Positions 16,184-23,812 of a stretch of 37,149 nucleotides of DNA are shown in pieces. The stretch comes from an uncultured Spirochaeta sp. (lineage in GTDB: Bacteria; Spirochaetota; Spirochaetia; DTKZ01). The notes beneath the pieces are model-generated. The model had not been told where the DNA came from, ran no database searches, and saw nothing but the letters and a program-made list of their open reading frames with translations. Both the position numbers and the translations under genes were made by a program. Within the stretch, counting starts at the first letter, position 1. Each line of letters begins with the position of its first letter. The stretch is taken from positions 1 through 37,149 of the forward strand of contig CAKZQO010000104.1 in assembly GCA_937140905.1 (NCBI GenBank), read 5' to 3'.

Positions 16184-16828
16184 ATGAGTCATCACTCGAA
16201 TACTTCCGTATCGTATCATACACCCTTCAAATTAAACCAACAAGTTGTGTATCCTTTGCAAGGAGTAGGAAAAATCATCTCCATTGAGGAAAGGCCCTTC
16301 AAGGATAAGAAACTCCTCTACTATGTCATTTACCTTGAAGTTTCCGACATGACGGTAATGGTCCCCGTTGATAAGGCGGAATCCTTAGGCATACGAGCGA
16401 TCGTTAGCAAAGAAGAAGCGGAAAAAGCTCTGAACTTCATCTCAGAAGAGTACGAACCGGTTCCGACGGATTGGAAACTCCGGTATCAGATGAACTTGGA
16501 TCTCCTCAAACAGGGCAGCGTGATCGACATCGCTCAGGTAGTTCGGACACTGTATCATCGTTCCAAGATCAAAGAGCTACCCATCTTGGAACGAAAATTG
16601 TTCGACAGCGCGCTGAAGCTCCTGGTGGACGAAATCTCTTACTCCCTCGGCCTTCGCAAGGAAGAAATCGAACACATGATCTTTTCCAAACTGGAAGCGG
16701 AAGCACCGGAAAAGGTCAAGGCTAGCCACACCTCTTCCCTTGGCGACGACGAAGAACCCGACCTGGACGAGACCTTTGATTTGGAAGAGGAAGAAGAGGA
16801 AGAAGAGGAAGAATCCTTCGAGTACTAA
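16184..16828 (+). CDS. carD: CarD/CdnL-like transcription regulator
   Basis: A 214-residue regulator that would bind the RNA polymerase beta subunit and stabilise open complexes. The N-terminal Tudor-like RNA polymerase interaction domain is evident (KLNQQVVYPLQGVGKIISIEERPFKDKKLLYYVIYL...MTVMVPVDKAESLGIR), followed by the helical DNA-binding part (WKLRYQMNLDLLKQGSVIDIAQVVRTLYHRSKIKELPILERKLFDSALKLLVDEISYSLG). A very acidic tail with a run of about eleven glutamates extends it. An ATG at 16175 is in frame, but it overlaps the -10 element, so 16184 is used. The gene is followed after 16 bp by ispDF, an order found in Treponema. Confidence 0.93.
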   Translation: MSHHSNTSVSYHTPFKLNQQVVYPLQGVGKIISIEERPFKDKKLLYYVIYLEVSDMTVMVPVDKAESLGIRAIVSKEEAEKALNFISEEYEPVPTDWKLRYQMNLDLLKQGSVIDIAQVVRTLYHRSKIKELPILERKLFDSALKLLVDEISYSLGLRKEEIEHMIFSKLEAEAPEKVKASHTSSLGDDEEPDLDETFDLEEEEEEEEEESFEY

Positions 16829-16844
16829 TGGAAGCAGGTGAAAG

Positions 16845-18071
16845 GTGGAACGGCATGCAGTGCTGATCACCGCAGCAGGATCCAGCACCCGAATGGGTAA
16901 CTCCGTTAAAAAAGAATACCTCTACATTGGCAATACCACGGTGTTGGAAACGTGCCTCAGAGCTTTCGAGTCCACAGGTCTCTTTGACTGGTTTGTCATC
17001 ACGATACCCCCCGGAGGGGAAAACAGGGCCCGAGAGGCACTTTCTTCCTGGCTACGGGACCCAACGCACCTGAAGCATACTCTCTTCGTGGAAGGAGCGA
17101 ACAATAGACAGGGCTCGGTGCGAAACGGCTTATTGACCCTTCGACCTTTGGAACCGGATACTGTCCTGATCCACGACGGAGCCCGTCCCTGGGTAAGCCC
17201 TCAAACCATTCGCAAGGTGTTCGAAGGAACGCAAAAGTTCGGAGCCTGCGCTCCCGTTATTCCCCTTGTAGACTCTATCAAACGCCTCCTACCGGATGGC
17301 ACCATTGCAGAACATGTGAATCGTTCAGCCTTTGTGGGGATCCAGACTCCCCAAGGGTTCCGGTACCCCGAGATCCTCGAAGCTCACCTTAAGGCCGCCT
17401 CTGATGGAAGAGCGTATCTGGACGATACAGAGATCTACCATCGGTACATTGGGGACGTGCATACAGTCGAAGGAGACAAGGCGAACCGGAAGATCACCTA
17501 TTGGGAGGATATCCACATGACAGCTCAAAGCGGGGCTACCTTTCAGCGGATGCTTCGCATTGGTTTTGGGTACGACCTCCATCGCTTAGTGGAAAACAGA
17601 ACCCTCTGGGTCGGGGGTGTGGCTATTCCATCCTCTAAAGGAGAAGAGGGACATTCGGATGGGGATGTTCTGATCCATGCGATAATCGATGCCCTATTGG
17701 GAGCCGCTAGTCTCGGAGACATTGGTTCCCATTTTCCTCCCTCGGATCCCGCTTACAAGGACATCTCTAGTCGGATTCTCCTCAAAAAGGCACGATCCCT
17801 CATTCAGGACGCGGGATGGAAGGTGATCAACCTCGACTGCACGGTAGTATTGGAAACACCCAAACTCCTTCCTTACCGGGAGAGCATTTGCCAGACCCTG
17901 GCTGATGACCTGCAGATTTCCACCTCCCAAGTCTCGGTGAAAGGCAAGACCAAGGAAAAACAGGATGCGGTGGGAAAACAGGAAGCCATCGAAGCCTATG
18001 CGGTAGCTCTTCTGGAATCCATCGGAAGCCAATCGCCGAAGGATTTCTCTAACCAACAACCAAAGGTATAG
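16845..18071 (+). CDS. ispDF: Bifunctional IspD-IspF isoprenoid biosynthesis enzyme
   Basis: A 408-residue fusion covering two non-consecutive steps of the methylerythritol phosphate pathway. Residues 1-230 are IspD (MEP cytidylyltransferase: ITAAGSSTRMG...K, HDGARPWVS, DDTEIY). Residues 236-395 are IspF (MECDP synthase: GFGYDLHRL with its zinc-binding Asp/His, GHSDGDVLIHAIIDALLGAASLGDIGSHFP, VSVKGKTKE). The intermediate kinase IspE is elsewhere. The start is GTG at 16845, preceded by AGGTG. The short C-terminal tail after residue 395 is not conserved in type. It is likely co-transcribed with carD and nth. Confidence 0.95.
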   Translation: MERHAVLITAAGSSTRMGNSVKKEYLYIGNTTVLETCLRAFESTGLFDWFVITIPPGGENRAREALSSWLRDPTHLKHTLFVEGANNRQGSVRNGLLTLRPLEPDTVLIHDGARPWVSPQTIRKVFEGTQKFGACAPVIPLVDSIKRLLPDGTIAEHVNRSAFVGIQTPQGFRYPEILEAHLKAASDGRAYLDDTEIYHRYIGDVHTVEGDKANRKITYWEDIHMTAQSGATFQRMLRIGFGYDLHRLVENRTLWVGGVAIPSSKGEEGHSDGDVLIHAIIDALLGAASLGDIGSHFPPSDPAYKDISSRILLKKARSLIQDAGWKVINLDCTVVLETPKLLPYRESICQTLADDLQISTSQVSVKGKTKEKQDAVGKQEAIEAYAVALLESIGSQSPKDFSNQQPKV

Positions 18072-18077
18072 AAGATC

Positions 18078-18746
18078 GTGGACATTTCTCCTAAGCGGGA
18101 TTGGGAACAGATCCTACACATGTTGCGAGGCCGGCTGGAAGGGGCGGCCCTACCCTCAGTTTCCATCGTGGCGCGGGAGTTTTCCCGGGACCCCTTTCGG
18201 ATCCTCATTTCCACTATCCTATCCTTACGAACAAAGGACCAGGTAACGCTAGTTGCTTCCCAGAGGTTGATGGAAAGGGCACCGACGCCTAACGATCTTC
18301 TCTCCCTGAGCGAGGAAGAGATTCAGCGTCTCATCTATCCCGTGGGTTTCTATAGGATCAAGGCAAAGAATCTGAGGGAGATTGCCCGACAGTTGATCGA
18401 TCGGTTTGAAGGTTCGGTTCCGGCAGACCGGGACCTGCTCCTGAGCCTCCCCGGTGTGGGACGGAAGACCGCGAACCTCGTGCTAAACCTAGGGTACGGG
18501 ATTCCCGCCATCTGCGTGGACACCCACGTGCATAGGATCTCTAACCGCCTAGGCTGGGTGTCCACCCGCACTCCTGAACAGACCGAGTACGCCCTGATGA
18601 AAGTGCTACCGGAACCATACTGGATCCCCATCAACGAGGTGCTGGTAGCTTACGGGCAGCAGGTCTGCACCCCCCAATCCCCCCGATGCTCCACCTGCCC
18701 CCTGGAGGGGGAATGCCCCAAAGTGGGAGTAGTGCGCAAGCGGTAG
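18078..18746 (+). CDS. nth: Endonuclease III (DNA glycosylase/AP lyase)
   Basis: A 222-residue base-excision repair enzyme for oxidised pyrimidines. The helix-hairpin-helix LPGVGRKTANLVL carries the catalytic lysine K130, and the catalytic aspartate is D148 (VDTHVHR). The four cysteines of the 4Fe-4S cluster have the standard C-x6-C-x2-C-x5-C spacing (C197, C204, C207, C213). The usual 'LSxQT' motif reads LSLRTKD here. The start is GTG, 6 bp after the ispDF stop. The 155 bp between this gene and the convergent dehydrogenase are noticeably GC-rich; I see no gene or clear terminator in them. Confidence 0.95.
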   Translation: MDISPKRDWEQILHMLRGRLEGAALPSVSIVAREFSRDPFRILISTILSLRTKDQVTLVASQRLMERAPTPNDLLSLSEEEIQRLIYPVGFYRIKAKNLREIARQLIDRFEGSVPADRDLLLSLPGVGRKTANLVLNLGYGIPAICVDTHVHRISNRLGWVSTRTPEQTEYALMKVLPEPYWIPINEVLVAYGQQVCTPQSPRCSTCPLEGECPKVGVVRKR

Positions 18747-18901
18747 GGGACACCCCCTTAAGTAGCCGGCCGCCGCATGATTGGACGCCGCAGGGCCTCT
18801 ATCCCCTAGATGTACGCCCCGCGTGCTTAACGACGCGACGCATGCCTATGCCTATCTCTCGCCTGTCCAGGGTGCGGAAGTATTCTATTCCCTACGTAAA
18901 A

Positions 18902-19933
18902 TTAAGGCTCCAGGATTACCTTGTAGAGGGGCTCTTTCCCGGAAAGGAGCTTGTTGAACCACACCTGCCCCTCTTCCAGGGGCGCCACCTTGCTGATGTA
19001 GGGATCCACCTGGATCCTTCCCGAACCAATCAGGTCAACGCAGGTCTGGTATTCTCCCGATGAGGCGGCGGACCCGTACACGTCGATTTCCCGGGTCACG
19101 ATGGACTGTAGTCCGATGGGTACCGTGGGAGCGAGGTTCCCGATCAGCACGAGTTTTCCACCCTTCCGAACATAGGAAAGGGCTTCGTTGGGGGTTTTTT
19201 CCAACCCTACGGCCTCGAAGGCAGCGTCCGCTCCTTTGCCCTTCGTGAGTTCGAGTACCTTTTTCAAGGCGCTCTCCTTCGAAGGGTTGATGGTCACATC
19301 GGCCCCTACCTTCTTTGCCATTTCGAGACGAGCTTCGTTCAGGTCGATGGCCATGATGGTACCCGCCCCGTTCAACCGGGCGCACTGGATGGCCATGAGC
19401 CCGATGATCCCGCAGCCCATCACTACCACGGATTCACCGATCCTTAAGTGAGCGCGGTTTACCGCGTGGAGGGAAATGGAAAGAGGTTCGATCATGGCTC
19501 CTTGCAGAAAGGAAACGGTTTCCGGCAGTTTGTACACGATGTGTTCAGAAACCACAACGTACTCTGCCATGGCCCCGTCCCGGCGGTACTCGGCGCAGGA
19601 AACCCCCAACACCATCCGGTTGTCGCAGAGGTTGATCTTTCCCTGGAGACAGTACTCGCAGGCGTTGCAGTAGATGGTGGAATCGAAGGTAACCCGATCC
19701 CCCACCTTCCATCGGGTAACGCTAGAGCCGCACGCTTCCACCACGCCGGAAGCCTCGTGCCCCATGATGATGGGAGGGATCCGCCGGCCAGTGTGGCCTG
19801 TCATGCCGTGCACATCGCTACCGCAGATCCCCACCGCCTTAACCCGTACTAAGATCTCATTGGGTTTCGGTACGGGCTTGGGAACATCCTTTAATTCGAA
19901 GGTATTTGGTGCTGTGTGAACTAGAGCTTTCAT
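18902..19933 (-). CDS. Zinc-dependent alcohol/polyol dehydrogenase (MDR family)
   Basis: A 343-residue medium-chain NAD(P)-dependent dehydrogenase, closest in pattern to sorbitol, threonine and galactitol-1-phosphate dehydrogenases. Catalytic zinc ligands: C37 (ICGSD), H59-E60 (MGHEASG). Structural zinc cysteines: C89, C92, C95, C103. The Rossmann motif VVVMGCGIIGLMAIQCAR is intact, and 'MAIDLNEARLEMAKKVGAD' fits NAD preference with the aspartate after the second strand. Substrate cannot be read from the sequence; the adjacent PTS-type gene is weak support for a sugar alcohol phosphate. A promoter ends 8 nt before the ATG with no SD. Confidence 0.9.
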   Translation of the reverse strand: MKALVHTAPNTFELKDVPKPVPKPNEILVRVKAVGICGSDVHGMTGHTGRRIPPIIMGHEASGVVEACGSSVTRWKVGDRVTFDSTIYCNACEYCLQGKINLCDNRMVLGVSCAEYRRDGAMAEYVVVSEHIVYKLPETVSFLQGAMIEPLSISLHAVNRAHLRIGESVVVMGCGIIGLMAIQCARLNGAGTIMAIDLNEARLEMAKKVGADVTINPSKESALKKVLELTKGKGADAAFEAVGLEKTPNEALSYVRKGGKLVLIGNLAPTVPIGLQSIVTREIDVYGSAASSGEYQTCVDLIGSGRIQVDPYISKVAPLEEGQVWFNKLLSGKEPLYKVILEP

Positions 19934-19941
19934 GAATCAAG

Positions 19942-19970
19942 GTTGTACACCAAAGTAAAAAAATCCGCAA
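19942..19970 (-). promoter_or_regulatory. Dehydrogenase promoter abutting the start codon (leaderless)
   Basis: On the minus strand TTGCGG (19965-19970), 17 bp, TACAAC (19942-19947), ending 8 nt before the ATG at 19933. The same TTGCGG -35 is used by the predicted glutamate-operon promoter at 36975-36980. Confidence 0.5.
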
Positions 19971-19980
19971 TCTAACCTAT

Positions 19981-20009
19981 TTGACGCGATGCCCATTGTT
20001 TAGTACATT
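19981..20009 (+). promoter_or_regulatory. Promoter of the EIIA-type gene
   Basis: TTGACG (19981-19986), 17 bp, TACATT (20004-20009). Transcription would start near 20016, leaving a leader of about 11 nt with only a weak GAAAAGA in place of an SD. It lies back to back with the dehydrogenase promoter, 10 bp between the two -35 elements. Confidence 0.55.
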
Positions 20010-20026
20010 AACAACGAAAAGATCCC

Positions 20027-20473
20027 ATGGACATTTCAAAGTATCTTTCTAAAGATTGTATCCTGTTTATCAAGGATACCCATGATAGGGGCCGTGTCCT
20101 CGAACTCTTGATCGAAGCTGCCCACACCGCGGGAAAGGTGAAAGACAAACTGCGGTTCGCCGAGGCAATAGCCGCCCGGGAACTCATAGTCAGCACTGGA
20201 ATTGGTCTAGGGGTTGCGGTACCCCATGCGAAGTTAAAAACGCTAGATTCATTCTTCATCGCCCTTGGGATCATCGAACATGGTGTGGATTGGGAATCCA
20301 TAGACGGACAGCTCGTTCACATCGTGTTCCTCATTGGTGGCCCTGAGGACAACCAGAAAGAGTACCTACATATTCTTGCTCAGATCGTTCAAACAGTAAA
20401 AGACGCAGAGAAAAGAGAAAAACTTCGGAACTCCCGAACCCCCGAACAAGTTCTGTCACTCCTATTGAGCTGA
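20027..20473 (+). CDS. PTS EIIA domain protein (fructose/Ntr type)
   Basis: A 148-residue stand-alone EIIA type-2 domain. The phosphorylatable histidine is H67 in GLGVAVPHAKL, within the standard 'AIAARELIVSTGIGLGVAVPHA' segment; 'VHIVFLIGGPEDNQKEYLHILAQIVQTVKD' follows. No EIIB, EIIC, HPr or EI gene is nearby, so it is more likely a regulatory PtsN-like protein than part of a sugar transporter. It precedes the ABC exporter cluster by 29 bp and may be read through into it. A second EIIA domain is found in the diadenylate cyclase fusion at 25290-26630. Confidence 0.88.
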   Translation: MDISKYLSKDCILFIKDTHDRGRVLELLIEAAHTAGKVKDKLRFAEAIAARELIVSTGIGLGVAVPHAKLKTLDSFFIALGIIEHGVDWESIDGQLVHIVFLIGGPEDNQKEYLHILAQIVQTVKDAEKREKLRNSRTPEQVLSLLLS

Positions 20474-20502
20474 CATTTAATTCTACCCTCAGGAGGTGTC
20501 CT

Positions 20503-21456
20503 GTGATAGAAGCGAAAGATCTGGTAAAACGGTACGGCCCGCATACCGCAGTGGATCACGCAACGTTCAAAATCGAGCGGGGAGAAATCGTTGGATTCCT
20601 TGGGCCCAACGGAGCCGGGAAAACCACCACGATGAACATGCTCACCGGCTACCTGTCTTCCACCGAAGGGACAGTAACGGTGGACGGGATGAACATCCTA
20701 GAGCACCCGTTGGAGGTAAAGAAACGAATTGGGTACCTTCCGGAAAACCCACCCTTGTACCCGGAAATGACCGTTCGGGAATACCTCCAGTTCGCCGGAG
20801 AGATCAAGAAAGTACCCAAACAAGAGCTGGCAAAGCGGATCGATGAGGTGATGCACACGGTAGGAATCACCGACGTGGCAGGGAGGCTTGTGAAGAACCT
20901 CTCTAAAGGATACAAGCAGCGGGTGGGACTAGCCCAAGCCATGATTGGTAAGCCGGATATCCTGATTCTGGACGAACCTACCGCGGGGTTGGACCCCAAA
21001 CAGATCCTGGAAATCCGACAGCTGATCAAAGATCTAGGGAAAACCCACACCGTGATTCTTAGCTCTCATATTCTGCCGGAAGTGAGCGCTGTTTGCAAAC
21101 GGGTCCTCATCATCAACCAGGGTAAGATCGTGGCGGACGATACCCCGGAGAATCTGGCGAAACGCTTGTTAGGAGGAAGCCACCTGCAATTACGGGTCGA
21201 TGGAAGTGTTCAGCAAGTGGAGGGAGTTCTCCGCAAAATTCCCGCAGTCAAGAATCTTTCCTTCAAGGAATCCCAAGAACCAGGCACAGTTGAACTGGTA
21301 GTGGAATCGGATAAGGATGCAGATATTCGTAGAGATGTTTCCAAAGCCCTTGGTAGCGCGGGGCTGCCCATCCTCATGATGCGGTCCCTCGATATGACCC
21401 TGGAAGAAATCTTCCTGCACCTGACCACGAAAGAAGAGGAGGTAGCAAAGGTATGA
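20503..21456 (+). CDS. ABC transporter ATPase (GldA-like)
   Basis: A 317-residue ABC ATPase: Walker A GPNGAGKT at 34-41, signature LSKGYKQR, Walker B ILILDEPTAGLDP, H-loop SSHILPE. A C-terminal extension of about 90 residues (LQLRVDGSVQQVEGVLRK...) is like that of GldA/NodI-type exporters. It starts with GTG and has an excellent SD (AGGAGGTG at 20491-20498). The next three genes supply the membrane and accessory parts, and the following permease overlaps it by ATGA-type coupling. Gld-type systems were named for gliding in Bacteroidetes, but the genes are widespread; the substrate in spirochaetes is unknown. Confidence 0.93.
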   Translation: MIEAKDLVKRYGPHTAVDHATFKIERGEIVGFLGPNGAGKTTTMNMLTGYLSSTEGTVTVDGMNILEHPLEVKKRIGYLPENPPLYPEMTVREYLQFAGEIKKVPKQELAKRIDEVMHTVGITDVAGRLVKNLSKGYKQRVGLAQAMIGKPDILILDEPTAGLDPKQILEIRQLIKDLGKTHTVILSSHILPEVSAVCKRVLIINQGKIVADDTPENLAKRLLGGSHLQLRVDGSVQQVEGVLRKIPAVKNLSFKESQEPGTVELVVESDKDADIRRDVSKALGSAGLPILMMRSLDMTLEEIFLHLTTKEEEVAKV

Positions 21457-22316
21457 TCGCTATACTCAAGCGCGAACTAAAGAGTTATTTTCTCACGCCC
21501 ATCGGATACATCTACATGGGATTCTTCCTGCTGGTGGCAGGAGTATTCTTCACCTTTGGGAACCTCATTACTCGCAGTTCTCAGTACACCGGCTTTTTAG
21601 GAGGGATCCTCTTTATATACCTGTTCGCAGTTCCCCTTCTCACGATGAGGCTTTTTTCCGAAGAAAAACGGCAACGGACTGATCAGCTCCTGCTTACAAG
21701 CCCCATCTCCATCCCGGAGATCGTGCTGGGTAAGTTCCTAGCGGCCTTCACTGTGTACTTAATTACCCTCGTTATTACCGTGATGTATGCGGTAGTCGTA
21801 GGCGTTTTCGGAGACCTTTCTTTCTGGGAAACTCTCGGTGCCTATATTGGGTTCATATTTATTGGAGCATCTTATATTTCGGTAGGTGTTTTCGTCTCCG
21901 CCGGTACGGAGAACCAACTGACCTCAGCTCTGGTCTCCTTCTTTTCCCTTCTCATGATTTGGCTGATCGATCCCATTAGCAACTCCCTTCCCGTGGAATT
22001 GGTGGCAGGAGTAATCTTTGCGTCTCTTCTCGTAGTAGCCCTCTGCGCATATATCTACCTGAACACGAAAAACCTATACATTACTCTTGCGGTGTTTCTG
22101 GTCGGTGCCATTATCATTACCGCTACTTACTTCATCGATAAGATGGTATTCATCGGGTTCATGCGAAAGTTCCTCTCCTGGTTCTCCCTAAACAAGCGGT
22201 ACGAAAACTTTTCCATGGGATTGTTGAAGGTAGACAGTCTCGTATACTACCTATCCTTTACCGGTCTCTTTCTCTTCCTTACGGTCCGGTTGATTGAAAA
22301 ACAACGTTGGGTATAA
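21453..22316 (+). CDS. ABC-2 permease (GldF-like)
   Basis: A 287-residue membrane protein with about six transmembrane segments, beginning MIAILKRELKSYFLTPIGYIYMGFFLLVAGVFF, the usual start of GldF-type permeases. The conserved 'TMRLFSEEKRQRTDQLLLTSPISIPEIVLGKFLAAF' loop that contacts the ATPase is present. It overlaps the ATPase gene by 4 bp and is followed after 11 bp by the GldG-like gene. Together they would form the core exporter. Confidence 0.92.
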   Translation: MIAILKRELKSYFLTPIGYIYMGFFLLVAGVFFTFGNLITRSSQYTGFLGGILFIYLFAVPLLTMRLFSEEKRQRTDQLLLTSPISIPEIVLGKFLAAFTVYLITLVITVMYAVVVGVFGDLSFWETLGAYIGFIFIGASYISVGVFVSAGTENQLTSALVSFFSLLMIWLIDPISNSLPVELVAGVIFASLLVVALCAYIYLNTKNLYITLAVFLVGAIIITATYFIDKMVFIGFMRKFLSWFSLNKRYENFSMGLLKVDSLVYYLSFTGLFLFLTVRLIEKQRWV

Positions 22317-22327
22317 GGAGGTAGGCC

Positions 22328-23794
22328 GTGAAGATCAAGAACATGAATATCAAGAATATGAATATAAAAACCTTGTTTCTAGAATCCTTGCAGACCAAAC
22401 GGGTACGGTATGGGGGATACGCAGCCCTCCTGACCTTGTCTCTTATCATTGGATTGATGCTGTTGAACTTGATTGTGCAACAGTTTTCGCCTCAAGTCGA
22501 TCTTACGAGAAACAAACTATTCTCTCTCTCGGAACAGACCCTTAAAGTCTTGGAGGGAATCAAATCGCCCGTCACGATCTACGGGTTATGGGAACCAGGG
22601 AAAGAGTCCCGGCAGATAAAGGAAGTGCTGGACAAATACGTGGCAAAGAATAAGAACATACGCCTGGAAATCGTGGATCCCGACAAGAATCCTGGCCTCA
22701 TCGCAAAGTACGATAAAACAAAGAAAGGGATCGAGAAAGGATCCCTCATCATTGAAGGGGAAAAAGGGTTCAAGGTGATTCCTCAGATGGATCTGTACGA
22801 GATCAACTGGATGAATTTCCAGAATCCCGAAATCACGGGGTTCTCCGTAGAGAAACGGGTTACCGGCACTCTCCTGTACGTGACGTCCGGTAATACGCCA
22901 GTGGTCTATGATCTTACCGGACACAAGGAAAAAGCCCTCTTCGATTTACAGATGAAACCGGTGATCGAGCGGGAAAACTTTACCTACAAACAACTGAATC
23001 TCTTACAGTCGGACGTGCCCGAAGATGCAGGTCTTTTAGTAATTAACAGCCCCAAACAGGATCTAACCCCAGCGGAACGGGACCGTATCTTAAGCTATCT
23101 GCAGAAAGGGGGAAGACTCCTGGTAATGGCCGATTTCCAAAGCGGGGATCCTAAAAACCTGAAAGAAATTCTCGCTAGCTATGGGGTGAGCCTAGACTTC
23201 GGTGTGGTGGTGGAAATGAACAAGAGCTACAACACGGGGAATCCCTTTCACGTGATCCCTGAGTTCAGCCTCCACGATATCGTTAGACCTTTGAAGGAGA
23301 ACAATGTACCCGTGGTGCTCCAGTTCGCCCAGGGTGTAAAGACCTTGGATCTGAAGCGCCGGACCATCGAAATGGAACCTCTTTTAACCTCTTCAAAGGA
23401 TTCTTTCCTGCGAGTAGACCTGAACAACAATTCCCCAACTCTATCTGCCACAGACAAGAAAGGACCCATCACCCTCGGGTACGCCATTAAGGAACCCTTG
23501 GAAGGGAAAGAAGGAAAGGAAACACGGATTGTGGTGCTTGGAAGCGGCACTCTTCTGGAACCTTTGGGGCTCTTCGGGCAGATCCAAGGGAATTTCGACC
23601 TCTTTATGAACGCCCTCACCTGGCTACAGGATAGGCCCGAGTCCATCTCCGTCCGTTCTAAGAGCCTTATTACCCTTCCCATGAGGCTTTCCGGTCTGCA
23701 GGTGATCATTTTCGGTCTGCTTTTCACCGCGATTATCCCGCTCGGCCTGTTCGCGTCAGGGCTCATTGTCTGGCTCAAACGGCGCCATCTGTAA
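22328..23794 (+). CDS. GldG-like ABC auxiliary protein
   Basis: A 488-residue protein anchored at both ends: an N-terminal transmembrane segment (YAALLTLSLIIGLMLLNLIVQQF, about 33-55) and a C-terminal one (LQVIIFGLLFTAIIPLGLFASGLIVWL). Between them lies the GldG/DUF7088-type extracytoplasmic domain: 'FSPQVDLTRNKLFSLSEQTLKVLEGIKSPVTIYGL' and 'LLVINSPKQDLTPAERDRILSYLQKGGRLLVMAD'. The start is GTG, with AAGGAGGTA (22315-22323) as SD. The first codons contain an imperfect 15-bp tandem repeat coding for IKNMN twice. It belongs with the preceding ABC genes. Confidence 0.9.
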   Translation: MKIKNMNIKNMNIKTLFLESLQTKRVRYGGYAALLTLSLIIGLMLLNLIVQQFSPQVDLTRNKLFSLSEQTLKVLEGIKSPVTIYGLWEPGKESRQIKEVLDKYVAKNKNIRLEIVDPDKNPGLIAKYDKTKKGIEKGSLIIEGEKGFKVIPQMDLYEINWMNFQNPEITGFSVEKRVTGTLLYVTSGNTPVVYDLTGHKEKALFDLQMKPVIERENFTYKQLNLLQSDVPEDAGLLVINSPKQDLTPAERDRILSYLQKGGRLLVMADFQSGDPKNLKEILASYGVSLDFGVVVEMNKSYNTGNPFHVIPEFSLHDIVRPLKENNVPVVLQFAQGVKTLDLKRRTIEMEPLLTSSKDSFLRVDLNNNSPTLSATDKKGPITLGYAIKEPLEGKEGKETRIVVLGSGTLLEPLGLFGQIQGNFDLFMNALTWLQDRPESISVRSKSLITLPMRLSGLQVIIFGLLFTAIIPLGLFASGLIVWLKRRHL

Positions 23795-23812
23795 CCAATA
23801 CGGGAGGTGGGT

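Noticed and set aside
16175-16184. carD start at 16175 (MYTMSHH)
   Set aside because: This ATG overlaps the -10 element, so it would not be in the mRNA; the ATG at 16184 fits the promoter.
18741-18765. Terminator after nth
   Set aside because: AGGGG/CCCCT forms only a 5-bp stem with no following T-run.
18686-19063. Plus-strand frame of 125 codons across the nth end and dehydrogenase end
   Set aside because: Overlaps two solid genes, has a low-complexity Pro/Arg-rich translation and no SD.
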